From the NCBI GenBank assembly GCA_900548975.1, contig URMS01000004.1, forward strand, positions 70,310 to 134,309: a DNA stretch of 64,000 nucleotides, given 5' to 3'. The DNA comes from an uncultured Porphyromonadaceae bacterium. Its GTDB lineage: Bacteria > Bacteroidota > Bacteroidia > Bacteroidales > Muribaculaceae. This document shows, in pieces, positions 42,236 to 50,540 of the stretch. Each line of letters opens with the position of its first letter. The first letter of the stretch is position 1. The notes under the pieces are model-generated. The model saw only the letters and a list, made by a program, of their open reading frames with translations. It was not told the origin of the DNA and searched no databases. A program made the position numbers and the translations under genes.

Positions 42236-44623
42236 ATGAAAAGACTCACATTGCTGGCAGTCGCCCTCGCGGCGGCTGCCGGTTTTATTGAAGCACAGGT
42301 GTCGTTCGGCGACGCCCGCAGGTTCAACGACGGCTGGCTGTTCGTCCACGGCGACGACTCGACCGCCGTCGCCGCCGATTACGACGACAGCAAATGGCGC
42401 AAACTCGATCTGCCGCACGACTGGAGCATCGAGCAGCAGTACTCGCCCTATCTGGCGAGCTGTACCGGTTATCTGCCCGGCGGCATGGGCACATACCGCA
42501 AGCACTTCAGCGTGCCCGACAGCGCCGACCGCCACTACATATACTTCGAAGGGGTCTACAACCGCAGCAAGGTGTACCTCAACGGCCATCTGCTGGGCGA
42601 GCGACCCAACGGCTACGCATCGTTCCTCTACGATATGACGCCCTACCTGCGCCCGGGCGACAATGTGCTCACCGTGCGCGTGGACCACAGCCGCTACGCC
42701 GACTCGCGCTGGTACACCGGCTCGGGCATATACCGCGACGTATATATGATATCGGCTCCCGACACACACATTGCCCAGTGGGGCGTAGGCTACAAAGCCG
42801 TGAAGGTGACAGCCGGCCGTGCCGACATCGATGTCGATGTGGCCGTCGAGAACCCGGTGAAGGGCCTCACGGTTAAGGCCGAAATAGTCGACGCCTCGGG
42901 CCGCACGGTGGCCTCGGCCGTCCGCAAGAACGCCGGAGCCGACAACGTTCTCAGGCTCAAGGTAGGCCGACCCGAACTGTGGAGCCTTAAGAATCCCTAT
43001 CTTTACACCCTGCGCACCGAGCTGATGCTCGACGGTCGCCGCATCGACGGCTCCGCCACCAAACTCGGCATCCGCACTCTCGAGTTCACTCCCGACCACG
43101 GTTTCGCCCTCAACGGCGAGAACATGAAGATGAAGGGCGTGTGTCTGCACCACGATGCCGGCGTACTCGGTGCCGCCGTGCCCCGCCAGGTGTGGGAACG
43201 CCGACTGAAAAACCTCAAGACCATAGGCGTAAACGCAATCCGCATGAGCCACAACCCGCAGGCGCCCATGGTCTATGAGCTGTGCGACAGCCTGGGCTTC
43301 CTGGTAATGGACGAGGCCTCGGACGAATGGGAGTTTCCCAAGCGCAAATGGATACAGGGCTGGAACGTGGGCGAACCCTCCTACGACGGCACCTACGACT
43401 TCTTCGAGGAATGGATAGAGCGCGATGTCACCGACATGGTGCGCCGCGACCGCAACCACCCCTCGGTAGTGCTCTGGAGCATAGGCAACGAGGTAGACTA
43501 CCCCAACGACCCATACTCGCACCCCATACTCGACGGTGCGAAGATAAACCAGCCGATGTTCGGCGGCTATAAGCCCGATGCCCCGGACGCCATGCGTATC
43601 GGCAAGATCGCCAAGCGTCTGGCGGCCTGCGTCCGCGCCGTCGACGACTCGCGTCCCGTCACCGGCGCTCTCGCCGGCGTAGTGATGTCGAACGAGACCG
43701 AATACCCCGAAGCCGTCGACGTCGTAGGCTACAACTACACCGAAGACCGCTACGACATGGACCACGCCACCTATCCCGACCGCGTGATCTACGGCAGCGA
43801 GAACGGCGCCGGCTACGACGCCTGGCGTGCCGTGGCCGACAAGGACTTTATCTTCGGCCAGTTCATATGGACAGGCACCGACTATCTGGGCGAATCGGGC
43901 CGCTGGCCCTCGCGCGGCCTCAACACCGGCCTACTCGACTTCGGCAGCTTCACCAAGCCCCGCGGACACTTCCGCGCATCGCTGTGGTGCGACGAGCCCG
44001 TAGCCTATATAGGCACCTACCCCGTGCCGCACCGCGGCAACTGGATATCGATGGATGCCTGGGACGTATGGAACTATGAGCCCGGCCAGCAGATTCGCGT
44101 GGTATGCTACACCAACGCCCCGCAGGCACGCCTGCTCCTCGACGGCAAAGAAATAGGCGCCATGAGGCCATACGATACATCCAACGGCATAATATACTGG
44201 GACGTACCCTTCGCACCGGGTCGCCTCACCGTCGAAGGCTGCGATGCCGACGGCAAAGTGGTGGCAGACTACACCATCGCCACCTCGGGGCGCCCATACA
44301 GCCTCCGCGCCACCACCGATACCGACAGCATCGACGCCGCCATGCCAATCGCCCACATCACCGTCGAAGTGCTCGACGAGGATGGCAATGTGGTGAAACT
44401 CGGCGACAACGAGATACTCTGCCGCATCGACGGCCCGGCGCGCCTGCTCGGTCTCGAAGGCAGCAGCAACACCGACATGAGCGACTACACCGACAACCGC
44501 CACCGCGCATGCCACGGCCGTCTGCTGGCCTACATCGCGTCGACCGGCGACGAAGGTCCCGTCACGGTATCGTTCTCCTCCCCTCTTCTGAAAGGCACCA
44601 AAGTAATCCTTAACAATAAATGA
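42236..44623 (+). CDS. GH2 family glycoside hydrolase, probable beta-galactosidase
   Basis: A 795-residue secreted enzyme with a signal peptide (MKRLTLLAVALAAAAGFIEAQ). The order is sugar-binding jellyroll (RFNDGWLF, LPHDWSIEQQYS, YFEGVYNRSKVYLNGHLLG), Ig-like domain, TIM barrel from NGENMKMKGVCLHHDAG, then C-terminal Ig-like domains (DUF4982-like near LLLDGKEIGAMR). The acid/base is Glu419 in SIGNEVDYP and the nucleophile is Glu522 in YGSENGAG. Bacteroidota enzymes of this layout are mostly beta-galactosidases, but other exo-glycosidases occur. It lacks a lipobox, so it probably acts in the periplasm. Stop and start codons are directly adjacent to GH30 and overlap GH43. Confidence 0.88.
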   Translation: MKRLTLLAVALAAAAGFIEAQVSFGDARRFNDGWLFVHGDDSTAVAADYDDSKWRKLDLPHDWSIEQQYSPYLASCTGYLPGGMGTYRKHFSVPDSADRHYIYFEGVYNRSKVYLNGHLLGERPNGYASFLYDMTPYLRPGDNVLTVRVDHSRYADSRWYTGSGIYRDVYMISAPDTHIAQWGVGYKAVKVTAGRADIDVDVAVENPVKGLTVKAEIVDASGRTVASAVRKNAGADNVLRLKVGRPELWSLKNPYLYTLRTELMLDGRRIDGSATKLGIRTLEFTPDHGFALNGENMKMKGVCLHHDAGVLGAAVPRQVWERRLKNLKTIGVNAIRMSHNPQAPMVYELCDSLGFLVMDEASDEWEFPKRKWIQGWNVGEPSYDGTYDFFEEWIERDVTDMVRRDRNHPSVVLWSIGNEVDYPNDPYSHPILDGAKINQPMFGGYKPDAPDAMRIGKIAKRLAACVRAVDDSRPVTGALAGVVMSNETEYPEAVDVVGYNYTEDRYDMDHATYPDRVIYGSENGAGYDAWRAVADKDFIFGQFIWTGTDYLGESGRWPSRGLNTGLLDFGSFTKPRGHFRASLWCDEPVAYIGTYPVPHRGNWISMDAWDVWNYEPGQQIRVVCYTNAPQARLLLDGKEIGAMRPYDTSNGIIYWDVPFAPGRLTVEGCDADGKVVADYTIATSGRPYSLRATTDTDSIDAAMPIAHITVEVLDEDGNVVKLGDNEILCRIDGPARLLGLEGSSNTDMSDYTDNRHRACHGRLLAYIASTGDEGPVTVSFSSPLLKGTKVILNNK

Positions 44624-46548
44624 TCCCTATGCACATAAAACACATCTTCGCGCTTCCGCTGGCTGCCCTCGCTTTGGGCGGATGTGCGTCGAAAACCGCC
44701 GCTCCCGACCCCGACGAGCTGACGGGCTACCTCTTCACCTACTTCCACGGCAACCGCGTCGACGAGGAGCAGATATGCTATGCCATAAGCGACGACGGAT
44801 TCAACTTCAGAGCCCTCAACGACAACCTTCCGGTAATACAGTCGGCCGACATCAGCTCCACCGGCGGTGTGCGCGACCCCCATATCCTGCGCCGACACGA
44901 CGACAAGGGCTTCTACATGGTGGCCACCGACATGACATCGAGCAAAGGCTGGGATTCCAACCGCGCCATGGTGCTGATGAAATCGCCCGACCTCGTCAAC
45001 TGGGAATCGACCGTCATAAACATACAGGACCGCTATGAGGGCCACGAAGACCTCAAGCGTGTATGGGCGCCCCAGACCATCTACGACCCCGAAGCAGGCA
45101 AATACATGGTATACTGGTCGATGCAGCACGGCGACGGTCCCGACATCATATACTACGCCTATGCCAACGACGATTTCACCGACTTCGAGGGCGAACCAAA
45201 GCCTCTCTTCCTGCCCGAAAACGGAAAATCGTGCATCGACGGCGACATAGTGTACAAAGACGGCCTCTTCCACCTCTTCTACAAGACCGAGGGCCACGGC
45301 AACGGCATCAAAAAGGCCACTACACAATCGCTAACATCGGGCAAATGGACCGAAGGCGACGACTACAAGCAGCAGACCGACGACGCCGTCGAAGGCTCGG
45401 GTATATTCAAGCTCATCGGCTCCGACAAATACATTCTCATGTACGACGTGTATATGAAAGGCCGCTATGAGTTCTGCGAAACCACCGATCTGGAGAACTT
45501 CGACGTAATCGCCGACAGCATAAGCATGGACTTCCATCCGCGCCACGGCACGGTGATACCCATTACCCGCGCCGAAAAAGAGCGTCTGCTCGAGAAATGG
45601 CCCTCCGACGGTCTGAACGGGCACCACAACGCCAACCCGGTCCTTCCCGGCTGGCATGCCGACCCCGAGATTCTCCACTCGGCCAACACAGGCAAGTACT
45701 ACATCTACTCCACCACCGACGGCACTCCCGGCTGGGGCGGCACGGCGTTAACCTGCTACTCGTCGGACAATCTGACCGACTGGACCGACGAGGGTGTTAT
45801 CCTCGATCTCGCCACCGACCAGGTACCCTGGGCCGACGGCAACGCATGGGCCCCGGCCATCGAGGAAAAGATGATCGACGGCAAGTATAAATACTTCTTC
45901 TACTACAGCGGCAACCCCGTTGCCGGCGGCGGCAAGCAGATAGGCGTGGCTACGGCCGACAGCCCCGTGGGACCGTTCACCGACCTGGGCCACGCCATAG
46001 TCACCGAATCGCCCGCAGGCGGCGGCCAGCAGATCGATGTCGATGTATTCACCGATCCGGCATCGGGAAAGAGCTATCTCTACTGGGGCAACGGCTACAT
46101 GGCCGGCGCCGAGCTCAAGCCCTCTATGACCGAAATCGACCCCGCCACCATCACCGTCATGACCCCGGAAGGCGGCTCGCTCGAAACCTACGCCTACCGC
46201 GAAGCGCCCTACGTGTTCTGCCGCGACGGCCGCTACTACTTCATGTGGTCGGTCGATGACACCGGTTCGCCCAACTACCACGTGGCCTACGGCACCTCCG
46301 CGTCGCCCCTTGGTCCCATCGCAGTGGCCGAGCAGCCGGTAATACTGAGCCAGGACGCCGTCAACGGCATCTTCGGCCCGGCGCACAACTCGGTGGTTGA
46401 ACTCCCCGACGGCACATGGCGCATAGTGTACCACCGCATAAACCCGGCTTATCTGCACCGTGAGCCCGGCATCCACCGCCAGGTATGCATCGACGAACTC
46501 ACATTCGCCGAAGACGGCACGGTAAATCCTGTAGTACCGACAAGATAA
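44620..46548 (+). CDS. Tandem GH43-GH43 lipoprotein (arabinosidase/xylosidase type)
   Basis: A 642-residue lipoprotein (Cys22 in LGGCASK; the residues after it are not acidic) containing two five-bladed GH43 propellers. The N-terminal domain (about 40-330) has Asp86 in GVRDPHI, IDGDI and an EGSGIFK acid motif. The C-terminal domain (about 335-640) has Asp348 in WHADPEI, Asp473 in IDVDV and Glu528 in REAPYVF. Both catalytic sets look intact, so the protein probably releases two different linkages, most likely alpha-L-arabinofuranose or beta-xylose decorations. Start 44620 overlaps the GH2 stop by 4 bases; ATG 44629 is an alternative. The N-terminal domain is related to the separate GH43 gene at 55004. 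Confidence 0.87.
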   Translation: MIPMHIKHIFALPLAALALGGCASKTAAPDPDELTGYLFTYFHGNRVDEEQICYAISDDGFNFRALNDNLPVIQSADISSTGGVRDPHILRRHDDKGFYMVATDMTSSKGWDSNRAMVLMKSPDLVNWESTVINIQDRYEGHEDLKRVWAPQTIYDPEAGKYMVYWSMQHGDGPDIIYYAYANDDFTDFEGEPKPLFLPENGKSCIDGDIVYKDGLFHLFYKTEGHGNGIKKATTQSLTSGKWTEGDDYKQQTDDAVEGSGIFKLIGSDKYILMYDVYMKGRYEFCETTDLENFDVIADSISMDFHPRHGTVIPITRAEKERLLEKWPSDGLNGHHNANPVLPGWHADPEILHSANTGKYYIYSTTDGTPGWGGTALTCYSSDNLTDWTDEGVILDLATDQVPWADGNAWAPAIEEKMIDGKYKYFFYYSGNPVAGGGKQIGVATADSPVGPFTDLGHAIVTESPAGGGQQIDVDVFTDPASGKSYLYWGNGYMAGAELKPSMTEIDPATITVMTPEGGSLETYAYREAPYVFCRDGRYYFMWSVDDTGSPNYHVAYGTSASPLGPIAVAEQPVILSQDAVNGIFGPAHNSVVELPDGTWRIVYHRINPAYLHREPGIHRQVCIDELTFAEDGTVNPVVPTR

Positions 46549-46677
46549 TTTGTTAAGAGTCGTTAAATATCAAATTCCTGTTAAACCCTCGCCCTCTCTG
46601 CGAGTCTAAAAGACAGTAATAAGACAGACAAGGGCTAAGCCCGATACGACTTTCATACAACTAACTTTTTTATAAAG

Positions 46678-46709
46678 AAGCCTCGACTCGCGAAGAATCG
46701 GGGCTTTTT
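46678..46709 (+). terminator. Terminator at the end of the glycan locus
   Basis: AAGCCTCGA (46678-46686) pairs with TCGGGGCTT (46698-46706), one T-G wobble, followed by TTT. Confidence 0.75.
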
Positions 46710-46763
46710 GCTTTTGCGCCGTTTTTTTGGCGCCGGTCGCTTGCACATTCGCCGGGGGGTATA

Positions 46764-46771
46764 TATCTTTG
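46764..46771 (+). promoter_or_regulatory. -7 box of cdsA
   Basis: TATCTTTG matches TAnnTTTG, with TTG at 46741-46743 as -33 (20-base spacer). The box ends 20 bases before the ATG at 46792 and rules out the longer frame that starts at 46708. Confidence 0.75.
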
Positions 46772-46791
46772 CACAAACAATCCATCCACCA

Positions 46792-47625
46792 ATGAAAAAT
46801 CTTGTCACGCGTTCACTTTCGGGCATAGTATATGTAGCCCTGATAGTAGGCGCCATACTTTGCGGCAATACATGGTTTTCCGCTCTCACAGTTATCTTCG
46901 TAGTCCTCGGTATCATCGAATTTCAGAAAATTACCTTTCGCGGCAGCGGCACGGCCAATACTGTGGCACGTGTGGTCGATGTGCTTGCCGGGGCATCGAT
47001 ATGCGCCATGGCTGCCATGAGCGAATACAGCTTCGACGGCATGCTCGGCCTGGTATGTTTCGCAGTGCTCTACCCTGTCATACGCTTCATCATAGCGCTC
47101 TACGATAAATCGGAAGCGGCATTCCGCGACACCGCCATGTCGATACTCGCGGTAGTGTATATAGGCCTGAGCCTCGGCCTGCTCAACTATGCCGCCATCG
47201 TCGTGAGCCGCTATGGCATGTCGCTGGCGCTTACAATGTTCGTGATGATATGGCTCAACGACACCGGCGCATTCTGTGTGGGATCGCTGCTGGGACGCCA
47301 CAAGCTTTTCGAACGCCTCTCGCCCAAAAAATCGTGGGAAGGTTTCTTCGGCGGCCTCGCCTTCTGCCTCATTGCCGGCTTCCTTTGCTCGGCATGGCTC
47401 GAGCTGCCGGTATTCAACACTGTCGAATGGATGCTCTACGGCCTTGTGGTGTGCGTGTTCGCCACTGTGGGCGACCTGTTCGAATCGCTCATCAAGCGTA
47501 CGCACGGCATCAAGGACTCGGGCAAACTCATACCGGGCCACGGCGGCATCCTCGACCGCATCGACTCCCTCCTATTCGTCGCCCCCGTCACCCTGATATT
47601 CCTCTGGATGGCCTACACCTTCTGA
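46792..47625 (+). CDS. cdsA: Phosphatidate cytidylyltransferase
   Basis: A 277-residue polytopic inner-membrane enzyme that makes CDP-diacylglycerol from phosphatidic acid and CTP for phospholipid synthesis. About seven or eight membrane segments are seen. The conserved C-terminal signature is complete: DTGAFCVGSLLGRHKL, SPKKSWEGFFGG, and the CTP transferase block VGDLFESLIKRTHGIKDSGKLIPGHGGILDRIDS. The start at 46792 gives MKNLVTRSLSG, typical for the family. Transcribed alone; the hairpin repeat region begins 70 bases after the stop. Confidence 0.94.
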   Translation: MKNLVTRSLSGIVYVALIVGAILCGNTWFSALTVIFVVLGIIEFQKITFRGSGTANTVARVVDVLAGASICAMAAMSEYSFDGMLGLVCFAVLYPVIRFIIALYDKSEAAFRDTAMSILAVVYIGLSLGLLNYAAIVVSRYGMSLALTMFVMIWLNDTGAFCVGSLLGRHKLFERLSPKKSWEGFFGGLAFCLIAGFLCSAWLELPVFNTVEWMLYGLVVCVFATVGDLFESLIKRTHGIKDSGKLIPGHGGILDRIDSLLFVAPVTLIFLWMAYTF

Positions 47626-47697
47626 CCCAAGGATCCGCAACTCTACGTCATACAGATATTGATTACTGAATCGGTCCCCTTTTGGGATTGCTTCTCG

Positions 47698-47802
47698 CAA
47701 CCCGCTCACCGCGGGTTTTATTGATTGATGAGATGATGAGTCGCCGGGTCTCGCTTCGCTCCACCCGGCGCTATTATCTCCCGACCCGCTCACCGCGGGT
47801 CT
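47698..47802 (+). repeat. Three-hairpin element, copy 1
   Basis: Hairpin 1: ACCCGC-TCACC-GCGGGT (47700-47716, closed by A47699-T47717), followed by TTTATT, so it may also terminate cdsA. Hairpin 2: CGCCGGGT (47742-47749) and ACCCGGCG (47763-47770) around the loop CTCGCTTCGCTCC. Hairpin 3: GACCCGC (47783-47789) and GCGGGTC (47795-47801), the same core as hairpin 1. Spacers are 25 and 13 bases. An inverted second copy lies 47 bases downstream. Confidence 0.85.
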
Positions 47803-47848
47803 GAATACCGCGATAATAACTCGAAAAGGTATATGTTACGGAATTAAT

Positions 47849-47955
47849 TGCACCCGCGGCGAGCGGGTGCCCGAACAATAGCGCAGGGTGGAGCGAAGCG
47901 AGACCCTGCGTTCTGCGCCCCCCTCATTTTGGCAGACCCGCGGGAGCGGGTCGCG
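47849..47955 (-). repeat. Three-hairpin element, copy 2 (inverted)
   Basis: Read on the minus strand it repeats copy 1: hairpin 1 (47935-47952), hairpin 2 (CGCAGGGT/ACCCTGCG arms, 47882-47910, with the identical 13-base loop), hairpin 3 (47850-47870). Spacers are again 25 and 13 bases although the first spacer sequence has diverged. Three stem pairs differ from copy 1 and each difference keeps pairing. Confidence 0.85.
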
Positions 47956-48016
47956 AGATAAAACATGAGATCTCCTCTTCTAAAGCCCGGCAGACTACTG
48001 CGAATGAATCAATAAA

Positions 48017-48064
48017 TAAACTGCACATCAAAAGCTTAAAATAGAACTTTTGATGTGCAGTTTA
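48017..48064 (-). terminator. Strong terminator of gpmI, possibly bidirectional
   Basis: TAAACTGCACATCAAAAG (48017-48034) and its exact complement at 48047-48064 form an 18-bp perfect stem with a 12-base loop. On the minus strand it follows the gpmI stop by about 40 bases and is followed by a T-rich stretch. Together with the three-hairpin repeats it fills the gene-free stretch 47626-48105. Confidence 0.85.
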
Positions 48065-48105
48065 ATAGTAATTTCGTCACAGCCCTACTATAGAGCCGGA
48101 GTGTA

Positions 48106-49620
48106 TCAGTGGATGAGGTCCTTGCCGGTCATTTCGGCGGGCTGTTCCACACCGAGGATGTGCAGCAGCGAGGGAGCGACGTCGGCCAGAATACCGTCTT
48201 CGGTCTTGGCGTCCTTGTTGTCGGTCACGTAGACGAAGGGCACGGGGTTGAGCGAGTGAGCGGTATTGGGGGTTCCGTCGGGGTTGACGGCGTTGTCGGC
48301 GTTGCCGTGGTCGGCTATGATTATCACCTCGTAGCCGTGAGCCTTGGCGGCCTCTACGGTGTCGTGGAGGCATGTGTCGAGAGTCTCGACGGCCTTCTGG
48401 ATGGCAGGATAGATGCCGGTGTGGCCCACCATGTCGCCGTTGGCGTAGTTAACGACGATGTAGTCGTATTTCTCGGTATCGATAGCCTCTACGAGCTTGT
48501 CCTTAACCTCGTAGGCGCTCATCTCGGGCTTGAGGTCGTAGGTAGCCACCTTGGGCGAGGGAACCAGGATGCGGTCTTCGCCTTCGAAAGCAGCTTCGCG
48601 GCCGCCGTTGAAGAAGAATGTCACGTGGGCATACTTCTCGGTCTCGGCGATGTGGAGCTGCTTCTTTTCGAGCTTCGAGAGATACTCGGCAAGAGTGTTC
48701 TGCACGTCGTCCTTGTTGAAGAGGATGTGCACACCCTTGAACGACGAATCGTAGGGAGTCATGCAGTAGTACTGCAGGCCGGGGATGGTCTTCATGCCTT
48801 CCTCGGGCATATCGTGCTGTGTAAGGACTTCGGTAAGCTCCTTGGCGCGGTCGTTGCGGTAGTTGAAGAAAATAACGCAGTCGTCGGGCTTGATAGTGCC
48901 GTCGACAGTGGCGTTGTTGATAGGCTTGATGAACTCGTCGGTAACATCGTTATCGTAGCTTGCCTGCATAGCGGCCACCATGTCGGTAGCCTGCTCGCCC
49001 TTGCCGTCGACGAGGAGGTCGTAGGCCTCTTTCACGCGGTTCCAGCGGTGGTCGCGGTCCATGGCGTAGAAACGGCCGATTATCGATGCTATGACTCCGG
49101 CGCTCTGAGCGCAGTGTGCCTCGAGGTCGCGGATAAAGCCGATACCGCTGCGGGGGTCGGTGTCGCGGCCGTCCATGAAGCAGTGGAGGTATACTTTCTT
49201 AAGGCCGTAGTGCTTGGCGATGTCGCAGAGAGCGAATATGTGGTTGAGCGACGAGTGCACGCCGCCGGTGGATGTGAGGCCCATGAAGTGCATGGCCTGG
49301 CCGGTGCGGGCGCAGTATTCGAAAGCGCTCTTCACCTCGGGGTTTTCGAGGACGGAGCCGTCGGCGATGGCGCGGTTGATTTTCACCAGATCCTGGTATA
49401 CTATGCGGCCTGCGCCGATATTGAGGTGTCCGACCTCGGAGTTGCCCATCTGGCCGTCGGGAAGGCCGACAAATTCGCCGCTTGCCTGGAGGTGGGAGTG
49501 GGGATATGTTTTGAGAAGATAGTCCCAGTAGGGAGTGGTAGTGCTGTAGATGGCGTTGGCATGATCGTGCTTGCCTTCGCCCCAGCCATCGAGAATGATA
49601 AGTAGTGCTTTGTGTGCCAT
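48106..49620 (-). CDS. gpmI: 2,3-bisphosphoglycerate-independent phosphoglycerate mutase
   Basis: A 504-residue cytoplasmic glycolytic enzyme of the alkaline phosphatase superfamily that interconverts 3- and 2-phosphoglycerate using Mn ions. The N-terminal metal site LILDGWG, catalytic Ser61 in GNSEVGH, the mutase domain motifs (FMDGRDTDP, GRFYAMDRDHRWNR, NYRNDRA) and the C-terminal metal ligands (NYANGDMVGHTG, ADHGNAD) are all intact. It is last in a minus-strand unit after the DEDD exonuclease and the small membrane protein, and ends in an 18-bp terminator hairpin. Confidence 0.96.
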   Translation of the reverse strand: MAHKALLIILDGWGEGKHDHANAIYSTTTPYWDYLLKTYPHSHLQASGEFVGLPDGQMGNSEVGHLNIGAGRIVYQDLVKINRAIADGSVLENPEVKSAFEYCARTGQAMHFMGLTSTGGVHSSLNHIFALCDIAKHYGLKKVYLHCFMDGRDTDPRSGIGFIRDLEAHCAQSAGVIASIIGRFYAMDRDHRWNRVKEAYDLLVDGKGEQATDMVAAMQASYDNDVTDEFIKPINNATVDGTIKPDDCVIFFNYRNDRAKELTEVLTQHDMPEEGMKTIPGLQYYCMTPYDSSFKGVHILFNKDDVQNTLAEYLSKLEKKQLHIAETEKYAHVTFFFNGGREAAFEGEDRILVPSPKVATYDLKPEMSAYEVKDKLVEAIDTEKYDYIVVNYANGDMVGHTGIYPAIQKAVETLDTCLHDTVEAAKAHGYEVIIIADHGNADNAVNPDGTPNTAHSLNPVPFVYVTDNKDAKTEDGILADVAPSLLHILGVEQPAEMTGKDLIH

Positions 49621-49643
49621 AATCTATGGTGTCGTTTTATGTT

Positions 49644-49871
49644 TCATTTGTTATGCCTGTCCATGTCCTCCTCGCGCTCGCGGCGCAGACGCTCGCGACG
49701 TTTCAGATTGAAGTGGAGCAGTATCAGTATTACCACCGTAACGCCTATTGTCCCGAAATAGTAGAGGGCCGATGTCCTTCCGGCCGCATATTCAGGGTAG
49801 CCTATGTATGCCATCACGGCCAGATACACGGCCAGCACCAATGGCAGGATTGTAGAACGTTTAGCTCGCAT
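49644..49871 (-). CDS. Small two-helix membrane protein of unknown function
   Basis: A 75-residue protein starting MRAKRSTILPLVLAVYLAVMAYIG. It has two hydrophobic segments (about 7-25 and 35-55) and a highly charged Arg/Glu tail (KRRERLRREREEDMDRHNK). The start is chosen because its ATG at 49871 overlaps the stop of the exonuclease gene by 11 bases in another frame, a normal coupling arrangement; a longer frame (start 49967) would lie wholly inside that gene. Gene order exonuclease, membrane protein, gpmI suggests one transcript. No function can be given. Confidence 0.65.
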   Translation of the reverse strand: MRAKRSTILPLVLAVYLAVMAYIGYPEYAAGRTSALYYFGTIGVTVVILILLHFNLKRRERLRREREEDMDRHNK

Positions 49872-50487
49872 CGGCAGTGTGACGGAAAGGCGAAGCGAGG
49901 CTGTCGAAGCCTCCGCCACGCAAATAGAGATATAGTTTGAGACACGCCCAGGCATCGAGCGCAGCATATGCCTGTTGCGCCGGAGTGAGCTCGTCGGCTT
50001 CCCAGTTGGTGAGGCGCTGGGTTTTGGATATGCGTTCGCCGAAGACTATGCCGTAGATTTTCTGCAGAGATATATCGGTGATTTCAAAACCTTTGACATA
50101 TGTCTGCAAATCGATGAAGCCCTGCGGATCGATCTCGCCCGAGCGACGAAGCACAGTAAAGTCGTCGTGGACCGACAGGCCTACTTTGGTGATATTGGGA
50201 TTCTCAAGAAAGTCCTTGAGCTGCTGACAGATGCCGATTTTATTGAGTCGGAAAAGGAAGCAGCGTTCCATAGTGGATATCTGCATGAGCGCCACTTTGT
50301 GCACGCAACCCTTGCGGAACGATGGACGTGTCTCGGTGTCGAAGCCCACTATTTTCTCTTTGGCGAGAGCGCGCAGGGCCGCATGGGCCTCGGCGGCCGA
50401 ATCGATAAGAGAAATCTCTGCCGGATAAGTTATTACCGGCATCTGCGAAAGCGCTTCTTTGCTAATATTTATCTCGTATCGGTTCAT
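49861..50487 (-). CDS. DEDD-family 3'-5' exonuclease (RNase D-like catalytic domain)
   Basis: A 208-residue protein that is almost only the exonuclease domain. Motif I is GFDTETRPSF with the Asp-x-Glu pair; motif II is VGLSVHDDF; motif III is QQAYAALDAWACL (Tyr-x3-Asp, the DEDDy type). RNase D proteins carry additional HRDC domains that are absent here, so tRNA maturation is not assured; RNA or DNA trimming are both possible. It has its own promoter (50505-50512, minus strand) and overlaps the next gene. Confidence 0.85.
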   Translation of the reverse strand: MNRYEINISKEALSQMPVITYPAEISLIDSAAEAHAALRALAKEKIVGFDTETRPSFRKGCVHKVALMQISTMERCFLFRLNKIGICQQLKDFLENPNITKVGLSVHDDFTVLRRSGEIDPQGFIDLQTYVKGFEITDISLQKIYGIVFGERISKTQRLTNWEADELTPAQQAYAALDAWACLKLYLYLRGGGFDSLASPFRHTADAS

Positions 50488-50504
50488 GGGTTATTCGGGA
50501 CGTG

Positions 50505-50512
50505 CAAAGTTA
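50505..50512 (-). promoter_or_regulatory. -7 box of the exonuclease-gpmI unit (minus strand)
   Basis: The minus strand reads TAACTTTG, ending 17 bases before the exonuclease ATG at 50487. Confidence 0.6.
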
Positions 50513-50540
50513 CGCATTTAAGGCGGAGACAGCGAGCGGT

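Noticed and set aside
47650..47700. tRNA gene or attachment site
   Set aside because: No cloverleaf or CCA-type acceptor stem can be formed, and no integrase is present in the window.
47626..48105. CRISPR array in the repeat-rich gap
   Set aside because: The repeated units are hairpins in inverted orientation with only two copies of each set, not regularly spaced direct repeats with unique spacers.
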